A stretch of 64,000 nt of DNA from Agapetus fuscipes (GCA_951799405.1 OX637361.1:4673156-4737155); one strand, 5' to 3'. Shown: positions 10,672-21,774, counted from the first letter of the stretch. The notes: generated from the letters alone by a model not told the origin. Numbers and translations: made by a program.

Positions 10672-11490
10672 GTTGGGCAGCCACATCGAGGCGTGACCAC
10701 CTTCTGGTGAATAGAGTACCACTCTCCATAGGAGGTAAGCTAATCCAGCCTTCTGATTCGGTAAGACTTCTAGGAGTCTTACTGGATCGCAACCTGACAC
10801 TGGATAGGCAAATAGATGCCACAATAGCTTCTTCTTTTTTTTCGCTTCGCCAAATAAAGGCAATAAGAAAATGTCTGCCGTCAGATGCGGTTAAGACCCT
10901 GGTGAGTGCGTTTGTGATGTCTCGGATTGACTATTGCTCGACGCTTTATAGTGGTCAGCCGAAGAAACAGTTTAATCGCTTTTAATCTGTGTTGAATTCG
11001 GCAGCAAGACTCATATTCGGGATTCCCAAATTCGCTCACATCACCCCGCTGTTAAAAAAACTTCATTGGCTTCGTTTCCCGGAGAGGGTGGTCTTCCGTG
11101 TTTGTTTAATGGTATATAAAGCCATCAATGGCTTGGCCCCACCTTATCTGGCTGATATGATTTCACCTGTTGAAATGGGTGTTAGGAGGCAGACACTCAG
11201 ATCTGCGGGTGATGGAGTAGTCAATTTGGTTCAGCCGCGCCGTCAGATTCGTACAAACTTCGGAGACCGCGCTTTCCGTGTTGCGGGGCCGGTGGAGTGG
11301 AACAGACTGCCACCCGGAGTGAAGAACTCCAAATCTGTGGGTGTATTTCGAGGAGCACTCAAGGCACACTTGGTTAGAAAGTCTTATCCATGATCGGAGA
11401 GGGCCCTTGAGGTGTGACACACAAAAACGGCGCTCTCTTATCATGTGTAATTTAAAATAAATCAGCCTGTTATTATTATTATTATTATTA
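10672..11490 (+). mobile_element. L2/CR1-like LINE, 5'-truncated
   Basis: C-terminal reverse transcriptase coding region, a short 3' UTR and an ATT-repeat tail (11466-11490). It is inserted in a SINE A tail: TTAGTTG precedes it (10665-10671) and TTAGTTG follows the tail, a target duplication. Its 3' UTR (GAGGTGTGACACACAAAAAC, then GGCGCTC) is nearly the same as the tail of SINE B. Confidence 0.9.
10674..11393 (+). pseudogene. L2-like RT C-terminal domain, one nonsense codon
   Basis: About 240 codons of the region behind the RT core in L2/CR1 LINEs: SVRLLGVLLDRNLTL, SRIDYCSTLYSGQP, SVLNSAARLIFG, ITPLLKKLHWLRFPERV, YKAINGLAPPYLADM and GDRAFRVAGPVEWNRLP in order. One in-frame TAA at 10983-10985 stands where relatives have Gln (CAA), so a single C-to-T change broke an otherwise clean frame. 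The endonuclease and catalytic YADD region are missing through 5' truncation. The frame opens upstream in SINE A sequence, which is not part of it. Confidence 0.9.
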
Positions 11491-11600
11491 GTTGCGTTTG
11501 CGTTTTATCATACAAGAATGTTTCATGCAAGTATGAAGGCGCTAACTAAAAAGCATTTTTTACTGCCTTGCTTTTTGGTAAGTTTTTATTAAGTTTCGAC

Positions 11601-11675
11601 CGAGCCGTAGTCTAGTGGTTGACACCTCAGACTCGTTATTGCAAGGTAGTGGGTGCGAATTCGAGCCTAATAATA
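11601..11675 (+). mobile_element. SINE B head
   Basis: TAGTCTAGTGG (A-box-like), CAGACTCGTTATTGCAAGG and GTGCGAATTCGAG (B-box-like). No body follows. Confidence 0.6.
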
Positions 11676-12249
11676 TTATTAGCATAGACTTCCTAATGAC
11701 ATGAAATCTGGAGTCTCCTAAAAAAATATAAGAGCATTTACATAAAATCAGTTAATTTTAAGTTCAGATCCATTTGTTGGTAATTTTCAAGGGTTTGTGG
11801 GAAAGTGGCAGCGTGAATTTTTGAGGTTTCCTGCCTGGACCTCTAGCGGGAATTATGAAGACTTATACTTCACAACAAAAGGAGAAGCACTTCCACAGCC
11901 AAGCCTGCCATCCACCCTTCCGCTCAAAGGTCTTATCCCTTACCGGGAAACCAGATGTAATTCCAAATTATATCTTTCAATTTCAAGCTCAGATTTTAAA
12001 CGCGTCCCATGTGGGTTGATGTTAAAATTTATATCTTAAATTACACACGGCTTTTGAAAATTTTAATAGGGTTTCATTTTACTCCACTTGAATTTTGTTC
12101 TTTGTTAACGTGTAAATTGTATCATTATTTCTTACAGTGAAAATATTACGGTTTTTTCATTTAAAAAAATATTGATTTCTGACTGCGTAAATGGACCGAC
12201 TTTAGAAAATTTAAAAGTGAACTCTTTAAGAACACATTAAGTAGTTACA
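11676..12249. other. Unassigned AT-rich DNA
   Basis: No shared repeat found. The 80-codon plus frame at 11797-12039 has no recognisable motif. Confidence 0.5.
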
Positions 12250-12478
12250 TATCGATACCTCAAAGGTAAAACTGCATAAGTGGTTTATTAAGCTAACAGG
12301 GTTCCTCAGATAAATGCAACTTTTACTGTTTTCTACGAGAGAAAACACTACAAGAGTGGGAAAATTCTGTAGTATAAAACTTTATCATGAGCGCTTCTGT
12401 AGAATTAGTTCCTTTACTATGATAAGTTACTCCCAATAAAATGTTTTATCCACGATGTCTCAAATCAGTGGATCATCA
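12250..12478. mobile_element. MITE family G, 3' end lost
   Basis: Starts TATCGATACCTCAAAGGTAA and follows the body of the copies at 17602-17844 and 35471-35736. The right inverted end is missing, replaced by the tail of an RTE-1 copy. Confidence 0.75.
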
Positions 12479-12480
12479 CT

Positions 12481-12729
12481 TCTATAATCTATAATCTAAG
12501 TTGCGAGGATATATTCATTTAAAGCTCTCAAATGTATGCCCACAAACAAATACGTGTAGTTCGCGCTTACAAATGCTGAATGTGTACCTAAAAATAAAAT
12601 CGAAACCTCAAATAAACATAAGCCCTACAACTTTTGCCGACCTTCCCTGACTCAGGGGTGACATTGACAAAGTGAACCATTTTTTACAGTATGTGCGGTC
12701 AGCCTCATACCAACCTATAAGTCAAGGAA
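12481..12729 (-). mobile_element. RTE-1 3' UTR copy, subfamily 2
   Basis: Full module with the TCTATAATCTATAATCT tail. It has the ATTCATTTAAAGCTCTCA segment that marks the second RTE-1 subfamily (also at 15967, 50315, 56937 and 60070). Confidence 0.9.
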
Positions 12730-12821
12730 TTCGATATATTCGATAAAAGGAAGTTGAGATATTTCATACATACATAATCGGGTCGATTTACTTGATGACG
12801 TTTTTTGAGTATTTAACATCT

Positions 12822-13012
12822 CAAGGGCCGACTGCGAGCTTGCTCGTCGCTAATAAAAACGACAATTCTAAATGAGCTTCAGTAAGATTTGATGTACTTT
12901 TGTGTGAACAGTATTTTTGATAAAGGCAGATTGGAAATTAGAAATCATAAATAAAGCTTCCGACAACGAGTCGGAAGCTTTAACCACCAGACTACGAACC
13001 AGTTAAAATTTC
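12822..13012 (-). mobile_element. SINE B, decayed
   Basis: Tail side CGAGCTTGCTCGTCGCT at 12836 and head side GAGTCGGAAGCTTTAACCAC then AGACTACGAACC at 12968-13008. The middle is replaced or deleted. Confidence 0.55.
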
Positions 13013-13015
13013 TAC

Positions 13016-13861
13016 TGTGGAAAATATATTTGAGAGGTAAAATAATCACACTATAAAAATAATTTAATATTAAAAAAAAAAGCGTACAATAAGGAAAGAA
13101 AATAAGAAATAAGAAATGTCAGTCTTTTAAAAGCTTTTCCGGCTGGATTTGTCATCTCACATCAGAATATTTTTTCAACCATAATTTTCGTTTTTTAAGT
13201 TAAATAATTCCTTTCCCCGAATTCAAAAAAATATATAATTTCACTAGCTATTTGCTTAAAAAATACAAAAAAAAAGTCAATGTTTTTTTTTAACAATTTA
13301 ATTTTTCTTATACTATAATAAAGTAATGTACTTCTCAAAGAAGCATTTAAATTATTGATTTCAGGACGTGGGTAAATTTGATTATATTTTTGCATATTTT
13401 ACGAGCGTAATCTCTCTCTTGTGGAAACGGCTCAAAGTTAATATTAAAGAAATTTCCATTCTTGCCAAATTACAAACGCTGCCAACTTAAATATTAAATA
13501 GGTAATTTTGCGCACCCATGGAGCAGAGATTTTCGCAAAATTATTTATTGTTTGTTTAACTCGTACAATGGTTTTATTATAACAAGACTTACTTGTATAC
13601 ACACATAGAAAGCGTTTACTGTGTGAATTTTTAATACGTCAAAGATTAATTTGTTTTACTAAAATTGCCATAGATTACTTTTTGTACATTTATTTGTTCA
13701 GAAAAATTGTATTGAAATTTTAAATTATAACAAAAATTTGGTACAAAATTTACTTAATGAAAAAATATTCGCGTTTTATTTTTAAGGGTATCTCTGTTTA
13801 CACAGTGAAGGTTTATTGTAATTATTTTATAATTCAATTGGAAAAACATTTAATTCACTTT
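13016..13861. other. Unassigned, very AT-rich
   Basis: Nothing recognised, only short A and T runs. Confidence 0.5.
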
Positions 13862-13935
13862 TATTTTGTTTTTAAACGTGTTCGCCTAATAAGGCATCTT
13901 CAGGAGCATAATTGTTAAAAACTGAAGATGCCTAA
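13862..13935. repeat. Hairpin with hammerhead-like words
   Basis: GGCATCTTCAG (13891) and CTGAAGATGCC (13920) face each other. On the minus strand the left part reads CTGAAGAT, GCC-TTATTA-GGC, GAACACG, a decayed version of the motif at 2053. Confidence 0.4.
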
Positions 13936-14577
13936 TAACTAACGCAATTAAGCTACAATCATAGCGCAACTTCTGGCCGCGTTCTCCTCGAAGGGGTCGC
14001 ATGTGGCCAGTGGAACCTTTTTATTTTACAGGTATACAGGTAAAGGCGCCGACCTTACACCAAACACTTCAGTTAAAGTGGAGAGTTCTCAGCTTCCGAA
14101 GCAGCTAGTATTAATTTCTTGTAAAGGCTGAGTATTTGATTTCTGGGTTTGAAATAAACACCAAAAAGGGAAAATCATTTCTGACATTATATTGTACTTG
14201 GACCGGTCCGTATTTTAGTGGCAACACTTCGGACTCGTAAATGAAAGGTTGTGGATTCGGATCCCGGCGGAGCACAAAAATATACCATTTTTATTTTGAA
14301 TGTGCTCTTCGCTGAGTTGAAAAATTCATAAACCTTTACCAAAGACCGGTCACTGAAAGGTCCATCCAACCTTACAACAACTGGGTCTTGTTTGAGCATC
14401 GGCGCTTTCTACAGCGACGACCAAGCTCGCAGAGGGCTCTTGAGGTGTGATACACACAAAAACAGCGCTCACCAAATAAATCATCTTAATATTATTTTTT
14501 ATTATTATTGAAGTGATGCAAACCTGAGCTCTTGACATGAAATGCAAACTCTCTACCAATTGAGCTATCGACCGGAC
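13936..14577 (-). mobile_element. SINE A split by a SINE B
   Basis: SINE A tail and body at 13936-14189 and its tRNA-like head at 14515-14577 (CTACCAATTGAGCTATCGAC). A SINE B on the opposite strand fills the gap, so B arrived later. Confidence 0.85.
14195..14512 (+). mobile_element. SINE B, full-length
   Basis: tRNA-like head (GGACCGGTCCGTATTTTAGT, B box GGATTCGGATCC), body with GCTCTTCGCTGAGTTGAAAA and CCTTTACCAAAGACCGGTC, then a LINE-like tail (CTCTTGAGGTGTGATACACA, GCGCTCACC) and an ATT repeat. About 315 bp. Confidence 0.9.
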
Positions 14578-15228
14578 TTCATAATGAATATACTTGGATT
14601 ATTTTTCCATTGTATACTATTTTTCAAATGAACTCCTGAACAATGGTCTATTCATAATTGAATAAAACCAAGAAAGTTCTAGTAAAAAAAAAATGTTCAT
14701 GCACTGAGGAAAAGTTCTTTCACTACCTAGAAGTTTTTATGAAGATTCTTAGAGTCGAAAATTCCAGGAAACACTAAACAAAAGCTGCCGTAAGACATGG
14801 TCCAAGTCAATAAGGGATTTCAGAAAGCCAAGCCAAAGGAATATAAACCCTACAGCCATAAAAGTTGTACAAGACTGAGAGAAAAACTCTTCGTGAAATG
14901 GGCAAGTTATTATTGCGCTTTTTTCTTTAGAAATTTATAGAATAACAAGAAAAAACGGCGATGCTCAGATTGAATATTTATCAAGAAAATAAAGTTCTAG
15001 GGCGAAATATAATATTAAATACGGAAGATCAGACTTGTATGATGAATGAAAAAGAAATTGAAAAATCAAACGGTGGAAATATAATCCAAGAAATGTGAAT
15101 AAATAAAAGGTTTTTCAATAGGTAAGTGGGATCGTTTTACTCCTTGAATAACTGGTGTAACCTGCAAAAAAAATTTAAGCCACTTTCCTGCTTAAATCAT
15201 TGAATTCAATTGCCATCAATTACCATTG
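14578..15228. other. Unassigned AT-rich DNA
   Basis: No shared repeat and no frame of interest. Confidence 0.5.
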
Positions 15229-15556
15229 ATGAATGGGATATACAGAGTCAGAATAAAAGGAGAGATTCTATGAAAAAGGTTACGACTCCGGATGAAATTA
15301 AATACGAGTAAGTATGAGGGGACCGAAAAAAAGGCGGTTGATCTGTAATAATGGTGGGTAAGGCTAGGGCTTGTAAATTTTCAATTCTTATTTTTAATAG
15401 ATATTTTGTACATTTTCATTTAATTGTTTTTAACAGTAGTTGTTTGTTTTATATACATAGTTGAATGTAATTCATTATTTGCGTTCCTTGACTAATAGGT
15501 TTGTATGAGGCTGACCACCCATACTAAAAAAAAATCACTTGTCACAGTCACTCCTG
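15229..15556 (+). mobile_element. RTE-1 3' end, decayed
   Basis: Last ~35 codons (DEWDIQSQNKR-type, with shifts), stop, then the start of the 3' UTR (CCTTGACTAATAGGTTTGTA). The distal half of the UTR is lost. Confidence 0.85.
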
Positions 15557-15966
15557 GTGGTTGAGCCATGGTAGATAGCCACTGATAGAAGTTGAAATTA
15601 CAACTATGTTCATCCTCAATACGGTAATTGCAGTGGTAGGGAAAACGGTTGAAAATAATGAGTACATTTCAAGGATCCCAATAATATATTTTTAAGTAGT
15701 AAAAATAAAGATATCATTGATTTATAATTTATAAAAATAAAATGCGGAGAATTCGAGTCCCGCCAAAACGCAGCGCGGCCGGCTACCTGAGCCCGTTGAT
15801 ACCAACACTCCAAAGATCCGAAGATTCATCGACGTCATATCCGCCTAAATAAAAAAAATCCTTTTTTACTGGAAATCAAAAGTGCGCGAATTTTAAAGAG
15901 CTATGATTTAAAAACTTAGCCAATATAATTTTTTTTAAAACGCAGATGCATTTCTAAAAATGTAGT
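15557..15966. other. Unassigned
   Basis: Contains a B-box-like GGGACTCGAATTC (reversed, about 15748-15761), possibly a decayed SINE head. Otherwise nothing. Confidence 0.4.
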
Positions 15967-16243
15967 CTATCTATAATATCTATAATCTAAGTTGCAAGGA
16001 TATATTCATTCAAAGCTCTCAGATGTATGCCCACAAACAAACACGTGTAGTTCGCGCTTACAAATGCTGATTGTGTACTTACAAATAAAATCCAAACCTC
16101 AAATGAACATAAGCCCTGCAACTCTTGCCGACATTCCCTGAAACAGGGGTGACATTGGCAAAGTGAACCATTTTTTACAGTATGGGTGGTCAGCCTCATA
16201 CCAACCTATAAGTCAAGGAATACCAACCTATAAGTCAAGGAAG
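15967..16243 (-). mobile_element. RTE-1 3' UTR copy, subfamily 2, with 23-bp duplication
   Basis: Complete module. ATACCAACCTATAAGTCAAG occurs twice in tandem at its right end (16198-16243). Confidence 0.9.
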
Positions 16244-16315
16244 TCTATCATTTTATGAAATAAATAAAAAAGTTAAATTACCCTTTTGTCATGCAGAAAA
16301 GTATATCTTGTGATT

Positions 16316-16462
16316 GTGTATCTCTAGATGTAGGTTTTTAGATAACTGTAAGTGTTTGCTCGAATATTCTGGCAAAGTCGCGAACGTTCCAGTTCGCAAT
16401 GTTTCGAGAACCATAATTATGTTATACTTTAAAAAGGGCTAAAGTCGTCTGTAGCGCAGACT
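16316..16462. repeat. Repeat M, heat-shock-element-like words
   Basis: Shares CGAATATTCTGGCAAAGTCG, GTTCCAGTTC, ATGTTTCGAGAACC and a TATACTTTAAAAAGGG region with 32055-32222 and 38735-38845. Facing GAA/TTC words are spaced as in heat shock elements. May be the remnant of an LTR promoter. Confidence 0.6.
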
Positions 16463-16797
16463 TGTATCGGAGCTGGCGAGCAAAACAGTAAGTAAATTAA
16501 CTGTAAATCAAATGCGAACGGAACTCAAGATAAATTGTGTGAAATAAATTAACTGAAGATTTTATTTAATTGAACCCGTAAATCATAACAATATAATATA
16601 AGAAAATATTTAAGGGCATAAAACAAAAATAAAATATTGTTTTCTTCCCTTGTATTCAACACCCCTTGATCCGGCTGACTTATGGGGGTGCACGGTGCGG
16701 CTCTAGTATAGAAAAATGTCCGATGAATAAATAATGCCATATGCTGGACCCTCTAGAGTGCGACCACTCGTCGTTCAAAAAGCCAGACACACTCACA
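16463..16797. other. Unassigned
   Basis: Nothing recognised. Confidence 0.5.
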
Positions 16798-17381
16798 AAA
16801 ATATAAGGGATCCGCCTTTACAATCAATGCGTCAAAAGGGAGGATGTGATTTTCTCTGTCTGGCCATAAAAAAAACTTTTGTATGAAGTTTTTGTATTTT
16901 ATGACTTATCGAGATCCTTCTTTATGTGGATCAAAAAACATTTATAAATAGAAAAAACTTGACTTATAGATTTGGTATATGAGGCTGAGAACACATACTG
17001 TAAAAAAAACTGGTTCACTTTGCCAATGTCACCCTTGTTTCAGGGAGGGTCGGCAAGAGTTGCAGGGCTTATATTTATTTGAGATTGGGTTTTTATGTTA
17101 TAAGTACACATGCGGCACGTGTAAGCGCGAACTAATACGTGTCTACTTATGAGGATGTATAAATTACGAATCTTAAATGTAATATATCTTTGCAACTTAC
17201 GTATCGCTATTCACATAAATCATTTAATAATAAGGATGGTTTCTAATATTATATGCTATTTTTTTATTTAAAAGTACAAAAACTTTCTCAAAAAATATAA
17301 GATTATGTATGGCCAGACAGAGAAAATCATATCCTCCCTTTTCACATATTGATTGTAAAGGCGCATAAGGGATAAAGGCAT
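16798..17381. mobile_element. Foldback element R with RTE-1 insert
   Basis: Left arm 16804-16905 and right arm 17272-17372 are inverted copies (CGCCTTTACAATCAAT, AAAAGGGAGGAT, TTTTCTCTGTCTGGCCAT). An RTE-1 3' UTR sits between them. Confidence 0.8.
16958..17210 (+). mobile_element. RTE-1 3' UTR inside R
   Basis: Starts ACTTGACTTATAGATTTGGT, ends at TTGCAACTTACG. Near-complete module without a repeat tail. Confidence 0.85.
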
Positions 17382-17601
17382 TTTTTTATTATTATTTATA
17401 TTCCACCGTAAAGCTTGGTATAAATTTGAAATTCAAATAAGTATGAAATGGAAAAAGAGCAAGATCGTGAAAGCCCTCGGACCAAACCGGACCGCACTGG
17501 ACGGAAAATGTATGCATACTCTGAGTGATGGATAAAGAGTGGTGTGAAGTAAAAAGAGCATGGATGATGGAAAAGGTGGAGTGAAGAGAATAGAGTCTAT
17601 A

Positions 17602-17844
17602 TATCGATACTTCAAAGATAAAAACTGAATAAGTGGCATAGTAAGCTAAAATGGATTTTTCAGATAAATGAATCTTTCTTCCTATTTTCTGCCAAAAAAG
17701 TGGGCAAATCCTGTAGTTTGAAGTTTGTCATGAGCATTTCCTTAGAATTAGTTCACTTACTATGAGAAGTTACTCCGAATGAAATGTTTCATTTACGTTT
17801 TCTCAAATCAGCAATTATTCGTTTTACCTTTAAGATGGCGATAT
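17602..17844. mobile_element. MITE family G, full-length
   Basis: Inverted ends TATCGATACTTCAAAGATAA and, reversed, GTTTTACCTTTAAGATGGCG then ATA. About 243 bp, no coding. Ends in TA are consistent with a TA duplication. Confidence 0.8.
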
Positions 17845-17967
17845 AATCTACAATCTTAGTTGAAAAGATATACTGACATTTAAGGATTTATTTTTCAGGA
17901 TTTATTGACTTTTTGGTTGGAATCAGTCTGACCCTCTATAATGTAAAAATTGGTTCACTGTGCCAGT
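17841..17967. mobile_element. Two short RTE-1 3' UTR scraps, opposed
   Basis: A minus-strand tail scrap (17841-17890) meets a plus-strand start scrap (17900-17967, with TTGGTTCACTGTGCCAGTG). Confidence 0.6.
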
Positions 17968-17981
17968 GGTGGAGTGCCAGT

Positions 17982-18255
17982 AAATCAACAGAAATGAAAA
18001 AAGAGCAAAAATGACCGAACTAAATCAATACAAGAGAAAAAGAGCAAAATGATGGAACTAAATCAATAGAAGTGAAAAAGAGCAAGAGTGATAGAAACTA
18101 CATCAACAGGAGTGAAAAGGAGCAAGAGTGATGGAACTAGATCAATAGAAGCAAAAAAAGAGCAGGAGTGATGGAACTACATGAATAAAAGTGAACAAAG
18201 GGCAAGAGCCAGGGAGCTTAATCAATAGAAGTGAAAAAAGAGCAGGAGTGATAGG
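17982..18255. repeat. Minisatellite, ~39-bp unit, ~7 copies
   Basis: Unit reads roughly AATCAATAGAAGTGAAAAAG then AGCAAGAGTGATGGAACTA, repeated with point changes. No frame is conserved across the units. Confidence 0.85.
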
Positions 18256-19282
18256 AAAAGAGACGGACAGTGAAAGCATTTAGACCGCACTGGAGGTAGC
18301 TCTGTACCTGTGGAATGAGAGACCGTTAGCGGTCTATCCTCTCATTCGTAGAGGTCTTACCCTATATTAATTAATATTCATTTACATAATACCCCTCCGA
18401 CAGAGGCGTCGACAGATTTTTTAAAATTTTCTGATTTATCTGAAGGGAAAACAAACATGATTTTTAATGGGATTTCAGACAATATACATGTGACAACAAA
18501 TATGCTATGGATACAGTTTTTGAAGGATACTGATGAGACAATATTCCATTCCATTGTGGGTTGTGTAATACTTACTTTTTACTTTTTTGTCACATTTATG
18601 CATATAAAAATATTATTTTAATTCTCGTATATTTTTAGAACCTAAAAAAAGTCTTATTAAAATATATAGACTTATACAATACATGAAGAGTACAAGTACG
18701 ATTATCCATTTGATGGTTTTCTGTTTTGAGATACAGGAATTTGCACTTTGGAAAGCTTTATCAATTAAATGGATTCGGACAAAATTGTGAGGTCACACTC
18801 GCCAGGGAAAAAATAAACAAATATTTTGTTTTTGGGTGCTTGAAACCATTGTTACATAGAAGGTTGGCGTATGCCTGCCGAGGAAAAAAATATTTTCAAA
18901 TATATTTTTTTAGTTTTCTTGTTAACACTTCTGATCGGGGAAATCCAACAAATTAACCATATTGAAATAAAATAACATTCGTATAAAATTCCATTTAAGT
19001 ATTGTTTCTCCAATACAAAAAAAAAACACATTTAAAACAGCCGAATTCCACGAAAGGAAATGTTTTAGTTCGGATCGGGTTACGCTGATACTGAGAAAGT
19101 AAAGCAAAAAATGCTTCCCCCCTGTAAGGAGAAATGTCAACATTTTCAATTGGAATAAAAAAGAATGGAGCTTGCTGGAGATAAGACTCATGAAAGCATA
19201 ACCTGCTGAGGGGATGGCCCTAGGCTGATAGCATCATCCAGCTAATCACTACATCCATTAGCAGGACTGTACAAAAATCGAG
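18256..19282. other. Unassigned, one short hairpin
   Basis: GAATGAGAG and CTCTCATTC form a hairpin around 18317-18352. Otherwise AT-rich with no recognised element. Confidence 0.5.
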
Positions 19283-19350
19283 GTTTAAACTCAACCATAG
19301 CGTGAACCAAAAAATGTATGGAAAATAAAAGAGCACCTCTGTACTGTACT
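19283..19350. repeat. Repeat O copy
   Basis: TTTAAACTCAACCATAGCGT followed by an A-rich part and AGAGCACCTCT. Relatives at about 3990, 34485, 39122 and 46690. Confidence 0.6.
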
Positions 19351-19794
19351 GTGGGAAAAGAAGAGTTGAGATGGTAGGATGAAGTGAGAAAGGACGCAAA
19401 CCAACTACTCGCTGCCTTACTTCTTGTTTATCGTATCCGCCATTGAGAAAATTGTACATGAGCAATGTTTGCATGTGTACTGGACCAATGTGTGTTATGA
19501 AAACAAGAAATTTATTTTAAAAATATTTAAAAGAACTCTCACATTATCGAGTTTTACGGTTTTTCTTAGCTCAGATTGTGTAGAATTTGATTCATAAGAC
19601 AACTGCATGAAAAAGTCATATTTGACAAGATTGGCGTATACGATAAACAAGAACTGGGGGAGCGTACTGTAGGCGATAGACTGGAAAGCCGCAACGGTAA
19701 ACAGGAGGAGTTGGAGGTGAAGGCTGATGGAGGCCAAGGGGAGATATGAGCTGCAGGGCCATCGAAGAAAAAGTAGTGTAGGTACTGTACTGTA
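19351..19794. other. Unassigned with LINE-like scrap
   Basis: 19690-19780 resembles 8875-8955. One frame gives GDMSCRAIEEKVV, which looks like a LINE C-terminus, unidentified. Confidence 0.4.
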
Positions 19795-20090
19795 TCTTGC
19801 TGTCGTTTCACTAGGGGTGGCCGGTACCTCCGCAGATGCATCTCCACATTTTTTCTGTCCTTGCATATCTCTTTCATCCCTTCAACATTCATCACTTGCC
19901 TCATACATACTCTTCTCTTATTCTCATTCTGCAGGTTCCATTCTTTCGCAATTTCGCCTATTTGGTATCTATATCAGTTCCTTCTTTGGTCTTTACCTTC
20001 CACGCTTTCATCTGACATTTTCTCTGTACACTTTCTTCGTTAGTCGTTCATTATCCATTCTTTCAAGATGTATTTGTAAAAAAATAAAAG
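19795..20090 (-). mobile_element. RTE-2 LINE, C-terminal remnant
   Basis: On the minus strand: LERMDNERLTKKVY, then EIAKEWNLQNENKRRVCMRQ, then VMNVEGMKEICKDRKN and a 3' part RYRPPLVKRQQDTVQ. A frameshift lies near 19970. Relatives at 7588 and 38240. Confidence 0.8.
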
Positions 20091-20539
20091 CTTACCCTCT
20101 CGAATACGTTTTCCTCTTTTTCTCAGATTGGTACTTAGAGCCTTTTTTGAATCAACGATTCATACAACAGACAAAACGCTGTGGTTGAGTTACAACGTAA
20201 TTTTTTTTACCAATTGGTATATTTAGGCATCAAAATAAATAACGCGTCTCCTCGACGCGAAAGAAAGAGCTCTAGCAGAGGCTCTAGCCACCCCTAGCAC
20301 AATGGTGACAGGGTTGCAGTTACAGTTATAGTTACAGTCGACACAGCAAGCCCGGAAGAAAAGGAGGAATCGCTAGTTGGGTGATGCGGGGGAAGGGTGT
20401 GCCTCAGGCGGGGTGGGGGAGAGTCTTGCTTGGATATTTGCCTAAGTGCGTAGCGCACCGATTACCGAGTAAAAGCTTCACGGAAAAGAAGCGAAGTAAA
20501 AAAGCAATTTTGGAGGATAAAGCATATTCTGTGCCACAG
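20091..20539. other. Unassigned
   Basis: Contains CTAGCCACCCCTAGC near 20277, which resembles the RTE-2 3' end, and a run of GTTACAGTTATAGTTACAGT. No gene. Confidence 0.4.
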
Positions 20540-21150
20540 ACTGACAGACTGCGCTAACACATGCTTCATGTGTACATACAGAATAAACAAAACCTCACAT
20601 GAACATGAGGGAACTGGATTTGGAGAGACTGTTCAAATGACGTCTCAAGACTCACCTCTTTGTCCAATCATTTGGACAAGCGCCTTTGCATTGACCGCGC
20701 TGTCTTAAAAGGCGCTATATAAATTTTGTACTTCATCGCCATCATCATCATCAACATAAGCTTTCCAACTAATGCCGACTTTCCTGAAAGCGGGGTGGCA
20801 CTGGAAAGAGCAAACCAATTTTTTACATCATGGGAGGTCAGCGTCATACCAACTTATTAGTCAAGGAATACAAAATATTCAGAAAGTAAAATACTTAGGA
20901 GATTTAAAATCAAATTTAAATTGACCTATATTAATTAATTTTTTTAAATTAAATGCTCTAGCCGCCAACATCGCAAATCCGCTGCCATTTTTTCAGTCCT
21001 TGCATATTTCATTCAGTCATAATATTTTTCATGCATCGTTTCCTTTTGCAAAATGACTCTGGATATCCCATTCGTTCGCAATTCCAGAAACGTTATCCAT
21101 CCATACTTTTCTCGGTCTTCCTCGCCAAAATGTACCACGTCTTCAAAATG
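20540..21150 (-). mobile_element. RTE-1 3' end, split by an L2-like LINE
   Basis: 3' UTR pieces at 20540-20607 and 20755-20880, then on the minus strand a decayed C-terminal coding part (20955-21150, the RKVWMDNVSGIANEWDIQ-type region with shifts). Confidence 0.85.
20608..20753 (+). mobile_element. L2-like LINE 3' end
   Basis: One frame reads RLKTHLFVQSFGQAPLH and a stop, the last residues of an L2/CR1 polyprotein. The 3' UTR has GGCGCTATATAAATTTTG and an ATC repeat. ACAT occurs at both borders, a possible short duplication. Confidence 0.8.
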
Positions 21151-21195
21151 ATATCTTGCAAACATTTTTATTGCTGTAAAAAATCATTTTTTTAG

Positions 21196-21290
21196 TTAAA
21201 AAAATAGATTAGTGAAGAGAAATGCAATTCACCAACCTATTCTGCCTGGCCAGAAACAGGAATTAATATCATTAATTAATAATTCAATAC
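21196..21290 (-). mobile_element. SINE C, left part
   Basis: Tail side of a SINE C (TAGATTAGTGAAGAGAAATG to TAATTCAATAC). It continues at 27083 beyond the gypsy element. Confidence 0.9.
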
Positions 21291-21459
21291 TGTAGCGCGG
21301 CGCGAGGCCCCGCGAATACTTTCTCGCTCGCACACTGACCTTCCCGTTCTCGCAAGGATCCTGGCGGTGCCGGGAGCGCACGGAACATCACGGCGGGACG
21401 CGAACTTCAACTTACGCTCCGCCCCGCCAGGGCGGCAAGGAGGGGATGGTCAGCAAGGG

Positions 21460-21467
21460 TATAAAAA
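21460..21467 (+). promoter_or_regulatory. TATA box in the 5' LTR
   Basis: TATAAAAA follows a G-rich stretch, at the place expected for the U3 promoter. The same box is at 26709-26716 in the 3' LTR. Confidence 0.75.
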
Positions 21468-21595
21468 GCCATTACGGGCCCGTATCCAGCAGTATTCATC
21501 GGGAGAGCTCCCAATAATTACCTTTTGCTGTGTACGCTATGTGAGTGGACCACTCTAGGTATTAAAAGGAATTCTCTTGATGACAAGATAGATAA

Positions 21596-21713
21596 CTGTG
21601 TACGCTACTGAGTGGACCTTTTACTGATACTCGTAATAACTGTGTACGCTACTGAGTGGACCTTTTACTAATACTCGTAATAATTGTGTACGCCGTGTGT
21701 GTGGACCTTTTTA
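21596..21713 (+). repeat. 44-bp tandem repeat in the LTR
   Basis: The unit CTGTGTACGCTACTGAGTGG plus ACCTTTTACT-ATACTCGTAATA occurs at 21596 and 21640 and partly at 21684. A related GTGTACGC-GAGTGGACC sits earlier at 21528-21559. Located downstream of the TATA box, so in the transcript leader. Conserved in the 3' LTR. Confidence 0.9.
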
Positions 21714-21768
21714 CTATATACCTATTCACTGTCTATACTTGCCAAAACAATTGTATAGTGTTGCGCAT

Positions 21769-21774
21769 AATAAA
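21769..21774 (+). terminator. Polyadenylation signal
   Basis: AATAAA near the end of the LTR. In the 3' LTR the same hexamer is at 27018-27023, where it would act. Confidence 0.65.

Noticed and set aside
17982..18255. CRISPR-like array
   Set aside because: The units follow each other without distinct spacers, and the context is eukaryotic. It is a minisatellite.
21367..21558. 63-codon frame present identically in both LTRs
   Set aside because: Identity comes from LTR duplication. No start context, domain or role supports it.
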